DNA of 64,000 nucleotides, from positions 8,687,244-8,751,243 of the forward strand of contig NC_089324.1 of NCBI RefSeq assembly GCF_036669915.1. Reading direction: 5' to 3'. Numbering within the stretch: the first letter of the stretch is position 1; the number at the start of each line of letters is the position of its first letter. This document shows positions 48,757-61,648 of the stretch, piece after piece. The notes under the pieces were generated by a model, which saw nothing but the letters and a program-made list of their open reading frames with translations, ran no database searches and was not told the DNA's origin. This DNA is from Pocillopora verrucosa. Its lineage: Eukaryota; Cnidaria; Anthozoa; Scleractinia; Pocilloporidae. A program made the translations under genes and the position numbers.

Positions 48757-49955
48757 CTTTATTTGTTATCTCAACTGAATACTTCTATAGCTCAAGACCA
48801 TCACTAACCATTGTGTTCCTTCAAGAAAGAGCAATAAACAATTTTTAATGTTTAGAGCTGTACATGTACATTCAATGCAAAGAATTAAGGGAATTTAAAA
48901 TCTAGTAACCCTATGTATGGGGCACTAATTCTGATCAAAAGAACTCTATTTGTACCATAACCACAACAGATCTCCTAATTCTCGTGGAGAAACTCAGTTC
49001 CTGGTCTCATGGTCTTACACCCAGAAAGCCATAAAGTTGGAAAACCTGTCCATAGTCTTAAAAAGAACTGATTATGCTTCTGTAGTTTTAAAATAGCTTC
49101 TAATGTTACTGCTAAATGTTCTTTGTTTTTAAATACTTTTTTTCAAATCTTAAGGTATAGAACCCAACTTTCAAGCTGTTTTAAAATATATCAGTATCTA
49201 CATCTGGTTTTATACCTGAGCCTAGAATCAGAGCTCCACTTATTTAATTCTTAGTGCCCTTCACTTCAGGATGACATGATGTTTTGGTGATTTCAAACAT
49301 GGTTGTCTAATGTAGGAATAGTGTTAAATAAGGTTGACTTCTTTCAGAACGTTATAAGCCGGTGCAAAGTTGAAAAACTAAGTCAAGCGATTTAGATACA
49401 ACAACTAGCAGAGAAAGGAGCAGTTCCCTTAATCTTGGCAAAGCACTCTGAATATACACAAAATCAAATGATTTTACAGTATGTAAAATCCCTCAAATGA
49501 TTGATTTGATGTGGTTAAATGACAATATTATGCGCTGGAATACTGATCGCAGTCCCACTGAGATTTAAACTATGAAATCAAGTTAGGAAAAAGAGACCAC
49601 TGTAAAGAGTTAAAAGCTGACGTTTCGGACGTTAGCCTTTTAACTCTTAACGGTGGCCAATTTACGTTTCAAAACATCAAATTACCTTTTATACTCTCCC
49701 ACCGACGTACCACAGTTTCTTTAGAAACTTAACCCCTCTATTAGGAAAAAGAGAGTTGAACCAAATTAAATCGAGAGCGAGAACGCGTGCCGATGGACGA
49801 CCACGAAGAACACAGTGACCCTTTATGAAAACCAAACTGATAACTTTCAAAATTTCGACACCAGTTTCAACTTAATTTCTCTCAGGAGAGGAGAGTGTTA
49901 TAGAAAAGCTTCCAAATGGGTTCTGAAACTTTTTTAATACATACCGTGTATTTTT
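48757..49955. other. Spacer upstream of the Roco start codon
   Basis: No gene seen. A splice acceptor-like TATTCAG lies on the minus strand about 20 bp before the Roco start codon (near 48776), so part of this may be a 5' intron whose first exon is at 49956-50073. Confidence 0.45.
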
Positions 49956-50073
49956 CTTCACCGGTTAGTTTTAGAGTTTTGTCCACCTTCGGTCTTCGGA
50001 TCCGAATCGATCTGTCCAGTTCACGTGAGGAATGGAACAATCTACTGGCGAATCTGGAATCTACCTTAGTCAT
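49956..50073 (-). CDS. Unassigned 5' exon, divergent to DRC5
   Basis: An ATG at 50073 opens a frame of about 39-40 codons (MTKVDSRFASRLFHSSRELD...) that is Arg/Lys-rich and ends at a strong donor (CACG/GTATGT near 49950). I do not recognise the product. If spliced to the acceptor near 48776, just upstream of the Roco ATG, the frame stops within three codons, so it would be a leader exon with a short upstream frame. Otherwise it is the first exon of an unseen gene. The ATG is 35 bp from the DRC5 start on the other strand. Confidence 0.35.
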
Positions 50074-50108
50074 TAGGGCGTTGATTTCTTGGTAATATTT
50101 TCGGAAAT

Positions 50109-53100
50109 ATGACTTCCTATTCCGACATTTCGGGGAAATACCCTACTCCTCTCCATCAAAACATCCTAAGTCTTCCGAACAAGGACTGGGCTTGGTTGCC
50201 GACTGCCTCCAACAAAAGCATGAACCAAATGGTAGGTACGTCATGTATGGGCGCATATTATGTCCTAAATACATATTATGTCACCAAATAAGCTACTGCT
50301 GACCAGATATCGAAGTTGAGCCGATGCCTTAGCTTCGACCGCCATAGCAACAACGTCGCAGCCTTTGGGTGAAAATCGCGATTGCTCGAAAATGGAGGTT
50401 GCAGGGAGGAAAGTTCCATCGCCGGTAATGTCTGACCGCTGTAACGAAATTATTCTTTTTCCACTCTTCTGTACAGCTGGGAGGGGAGCAAATATTTGTT
50501 TATATAGACTTACTTGTGAACAGAGCGATGAGGCATAAATTAGATTGTTCTGAAAATCTCCTCTCAGTACGTACTTGACAAGATACATAGTGAGTTTGAA
50601 ACCAGTTATGAAAGGTATCATGTAACACACAGCCCATAACCCAGTAAACAATACAGTGAAGTGCTAACCTCGGAAACGAGGTATCTTGTCACACAGAAAA
50701 CGAATGTGATTGAAAATGTTCTTAGTAAGTATAATACCATATATAACATCCAGAGATTGAGCTGATCATGTAATAAAGTGGCTGTAAAAAATCCGTCCAT
50801 GGAACGAAATGAATTGTTATAGATCATAAAGTGCATATTGTTTTATCATTTGTTGGCAATAAAATGTGTAGAACTAAAAAGAATTAACATTTGTTGAATG
50901 TCAAAGGACACTCGTAGCCAACTATCAGATCTCAAAGTAATATGCTCTCACTCAACTCTCCCCTGTTATTCCGAATTCAGTTATCATTCTGCTTAGCCTT
51001 CACTTTCACCGTTAGGGATGTACTTGAGTTGTATAATAAGTCGTGAAAGGGCTGAAACCAAGGACGTTTTGGTTTAACTGCTTTTATAGCTGCTATTTTG
51101 AATGTGAGATAAGAAGCTCAAAGATGGGGGTTGGATAGCAGGGGGGTTTCCCTCCTCCTCCTCCTCCTCCTCCTCCTCCTCCTCCTCCTTCCCACCCTTT
51201 TTTTTCCACACTTTCAAGACTTCTTCAATCTTGCCAGTCCACAATGGTGTATGAAACATCCAATCATAACATTTTAGCACCTCCATGTTTGAAGTAATTG
51301 AAGCATTTTTTTTTTCAGGCAAGAATTGAAGGTTAAAATATGCTATCTGTCTATAATCTTGCACACTCATTGTCATCATGGTTTTATTTAAAGTATTAAG
51401 TAATTGTTCAATTTAAGTTTGGAAGTGAGAATAGGATATGTCCTAAGAACTTTTGTGAGAACAATGCTTTAAGATAAGAGTTTGTGTAATGATGTGAATG
51501 ATTGAAATACAATTTTTTGAAACAACTAACACTTTTTACAGACATGATTTCATGGCAATGAATATTCAGAATAATTTTTTTAAAGAGGGAACTCATTTTT
51601 GTACTTACTAGATATTTGCGACTAAGGATAATCCTGCAGCTGATCCCCGTCAAATGAGGAGGATTATAGCTGAAGATCCTGACTGGTTAGTCATTGATTT
51701 AATCTGTTTTGTTAGTCCATAATTATGTCTGTTCGCAATGTGAGGTCAAGGAAATACATTTGATATTGGAGCAATACAGTTTGGTAGTTTGGTTTACACT
51801 ACTCTAAATATACAGAATGAAAAAACAAAATATAGAGCAAAATCAGCTGGACTGGATAAAACACAACTTTGACTTGTTTTGGTCCATAGCACTTGACTAT
51901 GGGCATGATAAACTAGCAACAAGATCAGACGACTGACATGTAACTGAAGAATAAAAAGGAAAAAGAACTAAACATAGCTTTTTTGGGTGTTTTTTTCACC
52001 TGAATATTCCATAAACAGTTGATAGTTCATTCTCACAGGTACTAGAGAAGGGCAACCTGAACAATCAAAATCTTTTGGTAGTGGAATACATATGATGCAT
52101 ATCTTACATGTATTTGATTGTGGGATATAATTTTTAACATCTGCAAACATTTGGCTCCTAGTTCTCACAACTTTTCACTGTTGTAATATGTCTCTGTATT
52201 CTAGGAGTCTAGCCACTGTTCCACTGCTTACAGAACTCTGTGTGAAGCACATAGTGCAAAATTTTGAAGGTAATACATTTGCCAATGTTATTTTTTTGTT
52301 TCTTGGGATACATGCATGTTTGTACATATTATTTCAGTTTACTTTTAACATTAAGAGTCCTCAGTACAGTATTTATACTTAGTATTGGACATGTAATCTC
52401 TTTCTTGAATGAAAAATGAGATCATACTAATTAATGCATCAGTGTGTTAAGTATACTCTTGACATCACATAATTATGTGATTGTTTGAGCACACCTATGA
52501 GGCCATAAAAGTTGGCTGGTGTTTATGCAAACTCTTACTCAGTAGAAAAATTATAAAATAAAATTTATATGTCATGTATGTGTATGATAAAGGCAAATTT
52601 CACTTTTTTGACAGATAACCCAGTTCTTGATGAACTCCTTCCAAAGCATAAGTTCAAAGTACTTGAAGCCTTGTCAACGGAAATTGCCATGAAGTATGTA
52701 ATAACTATAAAGTTTTGTCCAGAGCTTAATAATTTTTCCAGACACTAATTTAATGTTCATTTATGTAATCTCATTGAATTGTTTTAAGTGGTCCAGCTTT
52801 GATTTTTTATTCTTGTGTATGTAACAGAGTTACTGCTGGACTGGTTTCTGATGAAGGATATTGGAAAAGATGTTGTAAAGCACGATGGGAAGTTTGTGAT
52901 ATCAACAAGAATGGAAACAGTTGGAAGAGGATGTACTTTGAAAGGAATTTAGAAGGTTTGTACTTCTACAGCTGAATAAATCAACTTCTTGATATTAACA
53001 GTATAGAAAAGCTGTTATTTGTGCAGCAGTAACAGCAGAGCATTGCATAAGAATAACAAGTGGTGTGTGTTTAGAACAGTAAGATTTTAGGGGGACTTAA

Positions 53101-56100
53101 GAGCCATTTTATGTTTTCCTTTCTACCCTCTCTTCCATCCCCATTTACACTGTCAACACATTGGTGAGGGTGTCTGAATGTTTGAGCTGTAGGGATTGCA
53201 AGGCTAGAGAGCAGTTGACTGTCTTTGGGGTTAGCAGTACACATAGAACATCCCTGGTACCTGTCATCCATTATCGTTCAATATAAAACTTGATGCAGTT
53301 GTCCATTGGCATCTCTAGAAGCTCCACTACTTGTACTCTTTAATTAAAGCATCATGATATTGGTGCATTAATGTTATTTAAATCATGATGATACCAGTAA
53401 TCAATAATGGCCAGATGATTTGGTTAATTTGAAAATTACTCTGTTTCTGCTTATTACTATAAATGATTTGAACTTGCAAGGAGGCCATTGAATTACACTG
53501 CCTGATTTGATTTTTGCTTATTTTCAGGTCTCATTGAAAATTTTGTCCCAGAAACCACAGACCAATCTTTGGTAAGCTTTTCTGGCTTCCAGTTTTGATA
53601 TCAGAATATCTATGGGAAAAATGTTGACTTTTGAATAATTCTTGCAAGCATTAATTAAAAGTAATCCTTCAAACAATGTTGTCACATTATGCTCTACTGT
53701 ATGTACAAATAGCTTTTACCACCACCAATTGGGATTTAAAGCTGTCCAAAGTTGGGGGGCAAATACTCAGCCAACATTCCCACATTTGATTAATGTTGCA
53801 TAATTGCACCAGTCAAAGGATCCCTATAACAAAGAACAATTGTGTGAAAAACCCCAAAACCACTTGTTTTCAAGGAACAATCCAAGATTAAAACCAAAAT
53901 TTTGTTAATCTGAATTGAATGTAGCTGGCTATGTTTAGAAAGAGCTATTCCTTTACCTGCTTTGGACATGTCATGGTGTTAAATTAGTATTTACTTGGAT
54001 GTATTGTTTTCCTTCTTGAACAGTTGAATGAAACCCTTAAGTTGTCAGCCCCATATGTGAGAGGATTAAACATCAAACAACTTCTTCCTCCTGTAAAAGA
54101 AGCTTTAATCAAAGATGATGACACCTCGGATGCGTAAGTAGAGAACTACAAAAACTTGACTTTGTAATCTTTTTACTTGAATTATTTAGAAGTAGTTATC
54201 CCTAATTCATGTTGCTCTAGCTGATGTGTGCACAACAATTAGGTAGTAAATCTTTGTGTGGCCCATCACTTCAGACTGATGAGTAATTTTTGAAAATACA
54301 GTATATCCTGGAATAAATGCCACAGGCCTATTAAAGTTTTTGGGCCATATAGTAAATGGTAGTTCTTATTGGAAACAGTGGCTGGCATCATCATTAGAAC
54401 CATCAAAAGGTAAGTTCAGGGCACAGCTTGTGAAGGAATTCTTGGAATGGGAGCCTCATTGAGACCACAGCACTTATTCTTTCCTAAATGGGGTGCATAT
54501 TTGAGGGAGGTGCTTATTTCATTGTCACACTTATTCTTACTAGTAAATACAGTACAGAACTAGAAACTTCTTCCACCTTCCTTGCCTCCCTTCTTTTTCT
54601 TTCCTTTTTTACAATTTTTTCTCATAATGTTTACCTATTTGATTATTTAGTGGGAGTGATGCTGGACAGGATGGTCCAAACATTGATCATTTTGACTTTG
54701 GCCTTATCACACCATCACTAATACATCTGGAAGAACTTCATTTGACTTATGGGTAAAGATGAAATATTTTTCCTTTTGTTAGCCTTTACATTTATTACAG
54801 TGATACAAAAAGCAGTGATAAATCCTTCCTTTATGTAAGCTGAACATGTATTATATTATGCCTCACAAGTTATACATTTTTAAGATTCTTAGTAATTGCA
54901 GAAAGAATATTGAGTTGTATAGTTACATACTCTTGATTTGCCTTTTTTTTCTTACAGTGTTCGTGATTGTGGAATGAACTTTGAATGGAATTTATTTCAG
55001 TTTACTGCCAGAGATTGTCTTCTTCTGGCTAAGGTTGGTGTTATGTTACTAGGATCTTCGTACACTGTGTATAAAGATGACTCCAATTTTTGTCCGGTCC
55101 GCAGAGGAATGTAACATAACTGATCCCACCCAATGCTTTGCCCAACTTCTTCATGATCTGGAGTCTAGAGAGCTACCCTTAGGCCACTAACTATCTTGCA
55201 GTGCCTTTTGAAACTAGATATTTTTTTGGAAATAAGGTAATAAGGAATTGAGATCCCCAGTTTATTGTACATAGGAGATACAATTGAGGACAGAACCTTC
55301 TGAGATAATTTGTACACAGGAAAAAAATAGCTTCACTTTTCAAAATATTACTTCCTGAAAAACAGCCCTCTTTCCTCCCCCATTTCAAAATTGCTTCAAT
55401 TTTTTACACCTAAATAAACCAACAAATGGTTTTTATAGAAAAATAGCACATTGAACAACACTGAAAGAGGGGGAAAGAAACAGTAAGGGTAGGGGTATCT
55501 AAGCCAAGCTTAAAAATAGAACTGCATTTAGCTTAAGTTTTATCAACATTTTCTTCCACAATTTAAGTTAAAACCTTCTATCTTCTAAGACCTGACTGAT
55601 AACTTTTCCTTCCCACCCTGCATGTCATGGACAGGGAATGTGGTGTTAAATCAAGAAAACACCCTCTAGCTGATATGTTTGTCCAGTTTCGTGACACCAG
55701 CTTGCTTGATATTGAAAAGATGTTTTCATCTTGTTACAAGCAAGGAACATAGAAAAAATTCTGAGTCCCCATGAGGACTCTCCGCGCTCTGATACTCTAA
55801 CCACTGAGCCACTGAAACTCTATGGTGAGCGACATCTATAACGAAGTTCATATGACACGCGTCCTGCATACTGCTAGGATTAGCAATGTCGATAGCGTCA
55901 TGTTTGTAAATAGAATAAGAGAAATGGTAAGTTTTGAGCTCGGTATTGATGTTGTCATAACTGATTTTTGGAGGAGGTGTTTGACGTTAATTATTGCTGG
56001 GAATTTAAGGATTTAGCTGTAAAATGCAGCTTTGGTATTCCTTGAGTTTATCATGTAATTTATTCCTTAGGCAGTGAAGGCATGTCACACATTAAAAGTC

Positions 56101-59100
56101 TTCCACCTCCACAGAAGTGGTGTGGATGACGAGAAGGTGCGAGTTTTAATCAGTCATGTATTGGACCATCCCTCTCTTCTTACTTTAGGTTTGTAAAATG
56201 TCAATAACATTCATTTTATAATATTACTGGACAGTTCCGAGAATAACAAATATAGAATTTCCCAGTTGAGAGCAGATCCCAAATGAAACGAGACAACAAA
56301 AATGACAGACGGGAGCCAAAGTAGATAGTTTTGTGACTCTGTGAATGTAGATTAATGTTCAATTTTTTTGTTTTGTTATCTTTTAGTGGTTTCTTTGAGA
56401 GCCTTCATATTTATTCCGTTTGGCGCAATTCCCTTGAATTGCCAAATGACACATCACATGTAACTTGAAAGGTCATGTTTGATTTACTGCTTCAGATCTT
56501 TCCCATAACAAGATTGAAGACAGTGGTGCACGAGCGGTTGGTAAGTTACTGAATGGTCGATGTAATCTCACCACGCTAAACCTTTGTGACAACAAAATAC
56601 GATCGATTGGTGCTGCCGCCATAGGACACGCCCTGGGGAAAAATACCACGCTAACTTGCATTAATCTCAGACTAAACAGGTAAATAATACTCATTTGATT
56701 TTAGTTAACTGAATTTGAGCAATGAAGCCTACACTTAGGTCCTGTTGTTTTGGTTGAAGCAGCTAAGTCCTTATTGGAACACTTCACCAACCGTTTTTGG
56801 TTGAAACGCGGTAACTCCTAGGAATAATCATTTCTAGTTTCCCCCGCGGCCAGTTTTTATCATGTAGTGCGATTGCTACTACTTAATCACTATTTTCCAC
56901 CGATTTGCACGATTATGAATTCTTCTGCTTCTTGGATGTTTGGGTTATTGAAAGAGTACGAGTTACTTACCATTTTGTTTTTGTCAATAAGGAGAGTCAC
57001 GGCCAGGAAGGGCTCTCAATTTCGGTTGATCACTCTACATAACCTACCTTATATGTACCTAACCTTTATAGAAGGTTTTTTTTATTGTAACTTTGGAGTT
57101 TTAGTGTGGGTGGGATAGACGACGTAGACTAAACTTACCAGAAAATACAACCATTTCAAATATTTCTGGACATTCAGAGCGGAAATGATGCGCTTTGTTT
57201 GGGTGGATGTTGGTCCATCTGTTCTGCCTCACTCTAGTTCTAAACTTCCACTTAAGCACTCAGTACTGACTTTTGAGAAAATACTTTTTAGCAGCGGCCT
57301 ACACTACTTACTGCATCCGATGTATTGCACTGCACGCTTCCTCGCTTCACTCATAAAACAGACAATAATGTCTCTGTTTTTCTTAATATATCTTTGTTCA
57401 GTGTGCATCTCCGTGATAATTATCATACGATCCTATATTGCATTCGGTGTATTGCACCGCACGCTTCCTCGCCTCACACATAAAACGGACAATAGTGTCT
57501 CCGTTTTTTCTTTATATATCTTTGTTTAGTGCGCATCTTAGTGATAGTTGTAATACGATCCTATATTGCCGCCTCATTTATTTCTCATTTTGTAATCCAT
57601 TCGTATAATCGTTCTTCATTGTTCCTTCCTATTCGGGCGCCTGTCAGTTGGCCAACACTTTTCTATTAAAAAGAAAATAAATCTTTATTGCTTAATCGTT
57701 TGTGATTTACATTTTGTTTTTCATTTGAGAACTTTCTTGCTAAAAATTTTATGACACTGGACTTAAAGTTCCTCTTTGCACGTGGTTGTTGTTTTTTCCC
57801 CAGATTGGGAGATGATGGTGGTCAAGCAATTTGTCGCTCTCTGTTTAAAAACAACACCCTCACGCATGTTCATCTTGGAAGTAACGATCTTGGTGAACCA
57901 ACAGCGGCTATTTTGTCACAGGTATGCAAAAACATAATTAAGAAAAGTTCCGTTACTGCGCTTTTAGATTGATTGTCATAAAATCCGCTTGCGTAGAATC
58001 AAAGCGAAAGGTACATGTGATCGCAACAACCTATTAGAACAGCCCTTTCCTCTGATTGGCTATTATGATTCCTAGATTAAGCCAATAAAACCTTCAATTG
58101 ATTGTTCGCCGCGGGCCTCGACATCGAGAAAAGGGGTCTAAAGAGGTTGCAATTGGTTTATTTTTGCATTTGATTTGCTGAAAAGGAGGCGCAAGATTTG
58201 TCAACCAATCACAGAAATCAGTAACTTCAAACCAATGCAATCAATGACCCCTTTCTACACGTTAAAAGGTGGGTTTTGTTACACACAACCGTTATGAAAC
58301 TTAACCCTTAACTCCCATGATTGACCAAGACAGAATTTCTCCTTACAATATCGATACAATATCAAGCAGACAAGTGATGAGAATAAAAAAATATATCATG
58401 TAGGGGATAATTAGTTGATTCAAAACCAAATTCTCCAAACTAACATCATACGAACTATATGGCAGACAGGAGGGAGAATTACTAATGAGATCTTGGGAGT
58501 TAAAGGGTTAACCCTGGGAGAAGAGCTTTGGGAAACTTTCGAGATTCTCTTTCAGTTCCTTTTCAGCTCTTGAGGGATAAAGCCTTGTTGTTCAGGATTG
58601 AGTAATAAAATTTTCCATGGCTAGTACATGTTTATTTTCTCTTCTGGACCTTAAAGACACTAACTCGCATCTTTTTGTACAGGATTTTGCATTGTAGTAT
58701 GACTATCTTTATCATGAATTACTTCACAAGGTTTTAGCTGCTAACAAGACTTTGGTGGATATTAACTTGTCGTGCAACACAATAGGACCGGTTAGTTTTT
58801 TATTTTGCTTTCTAGTTTCAATACTATATTTCATAAGTGAGGAATAATCACCAGGATTTTCTTTGATGACACAAATTCAAGTATAATGATATGAAATGTT
58901 TGTGGTACCATTTCGTATGATATAAATGACTGTGCCGATAGAATCTGAGAGACAAATTATGACCGAATTTCAGTTGGCTTGAAACAATTTTTTTGAGACA
59001 CCTACCGACTATGTTCAAAGCGCTGAAAACCAACTTTCACTCTTTGCAGTCGAACCAATTTTACACATGTGTTTACCAAATGAAAGAAGTTTGAAATTGT

Positions 59101-59450
59101 GGGCGTGGCATGGCAATCACTGTTCTTATACAATTTTATTTTTTTTCTTACTCGATGAGCTGGAAACCACTCCGCTTCGCGTCGTGGTTTCCTGCGCTTA
59201 TCTCGTGTTCTCCCAACCTCCGCATGTTTACATCAGGCTATGTAAACACGGAAACCATTTTACATTTCTTCAATAAAATTTATTTTGTCAGGATGGAGGA
59301 AAGTCATTACAAGAAGGAATGGAGGAAAATACCACGATACAAACCATGGACCTAAGACTAACAGAAGTAGGACAAGAAAATGAGTACTGTATAAACCAAT
59401 TACTAAAAAGAAACAGAGAAGAAAAATACAGACAAAGTCAGACAAGTTAA
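50109..59450 (+). CDS. TCTE1: Dynein regulatory complex subunit 5 (DRC5 / TCTE1), 14 exons
   Basis: LRR subunit of the nexin-dynein regulatory complex that links outer doublets in motile cilia and flagella. Exons: 50109-50231, 51612-51685, 52205-52269, 52615-52693, 52828-52955, 53528-53571, 54024-54133, 54651-54752, 54958-55033, 56071-56188, 56496-56679, 57804-57921, 58731-58790, 59292-59450; GT-AG, phases close to 479 residues (human about 501). Marks: RQMRRIIAEDPDWSLATVPL and LLTELCVKHIVQNF near the N-terminus, YWKRCCKARWEVC, GGSWKRM-like GNSWKRMYFERNLE, RDCGMNFEWNLFQFTARDCL, then about seven leucine-rich repeats from about residue 225 (DLSHNKIEDSGARAVG, NLCDNKIRSIGAAAIG, HLGSNDLGEPTAAIL, NLSCNTIGP) and a basic tail. 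Exon 1 (41 codons) is the least conserved part and is placed from its ATG and a clean donor. AATAAA lies at 59746. Confidence 0.94.
51150..51189 (+). repeat. (CCT)n microsatellite
   Basis: About 13 CCT triplets in DRC5 intron 1. The minus-strand poly-Glu frame across it is an artefact. Confidence 0.95.
55700..55955 (-). repeat. SINE with tRNA-like head plus conserved flank (second copy)
   Basis: The minus strand has a shortened tRNA-like head near 55822-55765 (GTGGCTCAGTGGTTAGAGTA; a deletion removes much of the B-box side), with tail TTCTATGTTCCTTGCTTG. The 55850-55950 flank (ACACGCGTCCTGCATACTGC, GCGTCATGTTTGTAAATAG) matches 1045-1180 and 38340-38440. It lies in DRC5 intron 9. Confidence 0.7.
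57313..57566 (+). repeat. 127-bp tandem duplication
   Basis: Two adjacent copies start at 57313 (GCATCCGATGTATTGCACTG) and 57440 (GCATTCGGTGTATTGCACCG) and stay alignable to a shared ATACGATCCTATATTGC end. It lies in DRC5 intron 11. Open frames through both copies repeat the same peptide and are not taken as coding. Confidence 0.85.
58301..58511. mobile_element. MITE, ends TTAACCCTTAACTCCCATGA (copy 3)
   Basis: About 211 bp with inverted ends TTAACCCTTAACTCCCA and TGGGAGTTAAAGGGTTAA. Nearly colinear with the copy at 43571-43781. It lies in DRC5 intron 12. Confidence 0.88.
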
Positions 59451-61585
59451 TTTAGTTCTTGGAGAACAAATGGAGTTTGATTCGCCGAATACGTTTAAAA
59501 TTGTGTACGGTCACATGAAGTGCTCACAATACCTTTAGATATTTATCTCTCAAACGAAAAGCTCAGAAACTACATATCAATCTTAGTTTCATTGTTTTTT
59601 TTTGTTTTTTTTTTTCATTCGGAAACTCTAAGGTTTTATTTGAAGGGGTACCTTTTGTAAAATACCTGTTTAAATAATATTAATGTTGTAGTATGTCAGA
59701 TTGACACAGTGCTTCTTTCATGGCCTAAGACGCTTAATTATTGTAAATAAATAATTTTTTATCATATCCGATTTGGAGTTGTTGTGGAGAAAAACGCACA
59801 AATCGCAGTACACTACACCTTCCTTGTTGGTAAATTTCTGTTACATGGCGTTGAGCGAAATCAATATGACAAGGGCTAAAGGTTATGAATATCTCTTTTC
59901 TAAATCCTCTTGTATGTTCATCTAAGAATATTTCAGTCACTTTCATAACTTACTGAATCAATCATCTCTGGATGTTAAGTATCCGACATCAAACACTTAA
60001 CGAATAGACTCCACGTTGCTGTGCGTCTGTTTAGTTATAGATCACGTCAAAATATGGTAAGAATGAAAACGTGCCTTTTTTTATAATGATTTTTGTCGTT
60101 TAATTTATTGTCAAAATTTTGCAATAACTATACACAGGAAAAAGCTTTTTCAAAAGCTCGTGTTAAAACCGTCTAAAATTTGTTTATCATAGAGTGCTTT
60201 CTTTTCCAATTGTGATATTTAAAAACTGAGAATTTAAGATGGAGTCGGCTGAAAAAATGAATTTTCCTTCGCATGGTATGGAACTACAATTTGATGTCGA
60301 ACCGTCAAAATCTCGAGTTCCTTTCCACTTTCTAAACCCCGTTTGTTTCATCAAATCGGACGGGTAACCGGTACTCATTTGTGTTAGGTAATGCATTTTA
60401 TCCAATAGGATGGGATGGTTCAGTCATGTTTTAGGCACAGAATATTACCCCATTCTCCAACAAACAAAATCAACTATTTAGTTTAACTAAGGACCGATCA
60501 TTACTTATCACGGGGGTATGGGGTCGGGGGATTTTAGTTGTGCCACAATAAAATTTACCTGATCCCTCCCTAAGGCTATGTATGTAGTTTTCCAATGACC
60601 CCCCTTCCCCCCCCCCCCCCCCCCGCTTTAAACTCTGTTGGCGGTGGCTGATCCTACGTTCCCAATAAAAACCATTTGATTCCCCAACAATCCTCTGGAC
60701 CCCCTCCCTCCCCCCCCCCCCACAGGCAACTTAGAATGACCGGCCCCTTTTCACTTGTCTCGAAAAGCGGAAAAGCCGCCTGCTTCATACATCAACGGTT
60801 CACTCATGCATATAATAAGCGTCAGGGTTCTTTTTTTATAACAACAGTAAAGAGGTTATTTAGAAAACTGCTAGATGCCAGATGTATTCTAGTTATGCAT
60901 TCTTGTTGCTAGTTAAGTTGCTCTCTGAAACTGTATCTACAGTTAAAACATGGTGTATAGGTAATTTACAACAACACTATTTCATGTGTGATTGGTAAAC
61001 ACATTCTTCCAGTGTACCTTGTTGATCAAATTTTCACTGATGTATATAATGAGGTGTATGGATTTTAGAGAAAAACATCGGCGAGTGTAACTTAGGTGAT
61101 GTAAAGTGCCAGGAGCCCATTACTCATGGGCTCCTGAAAGTTCTGAATTGTATGTGAAATGTTATTAAATGCAGATGTTACAGGCAAATTAATTAAAATC
61201 TCATTTACTGAAATTTACGGCACGTTGACTCCTGTTAAGCATGTTTCTCACTGAATTTCAAAAATCCACATCCATATCATTGAAATTAAACATATTGATT
61301 TTCTCATTAGCTGAAAATGAGGCTCAATCGCAACATTACGTAAAATAGTAATAGTTTTTTTCCGTGTGATGTGTTGTACTTTTTTTATTGCTTACAAAAT
61401 CCTCACGAGACCTGGAATTAGCCAATCAGGTTATATGTAAATGACGTATTATTCTAAATCCGGTTGTACAGAAATTTGCATACGCTGCACACATACGCGT
61501 CCTCCCACTTAACTGATCATTTACGTTTCGCAACTTGCTGAAGACGATTTTCGATTTCGCTGGGTAAAGACACTGAATATCAAAA
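59451..61585. other. Spacer between DRC5 and the tetraspanin gene
   Basis: Holds the DRC5 3' end (AATAAA at 59746), two C runs (about 60607-60624 and 60708-60721) and the presumed tetraspanin promoter and 5' leader. No gene is supported. Confidence 0.55.
60607..60624 (+). repeat. Poly-C run
   Basis: About 18 consecutive C; a second mixed C run lies at 60708-60721. Confidence 0.9.
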
Positions 61586-61648
61586 ATGGCTCAAGGTGGA
61601 ATGGTTCTTGTCAAATACCTATTGTTTATCTTCAACTTTATCTTCTGG
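61586..61648 (+). CDS. Tetraspanin, first coding exon (partial gene)
   Basis: An ATG at 61586 opens 21 codons ending FIFNFIFW right at a donor (TGG/GTAAGC), phase 0. The pattern MxxGG...VKYLLFIFNFIFW at the start of transmembrane helix 1 followed directly by an intron is the standard first exon of CD9/CD63/CD151-like tetraspanins, four-helix membrane organisers of the cell surface and endosomes. The later exons (CCG-bearing large loop) are not in the remaining 2.3 kb and should lie beyond the window. The exact member cannot be named from 21 residues. Confidence 0.8.

Noticed and set aside
51074..51379. Minus-strand frame with a poly-Glu run
   Set aside because: The run is the reverse of the (CCT)n microsatellite; no splice sites or motifs support it.
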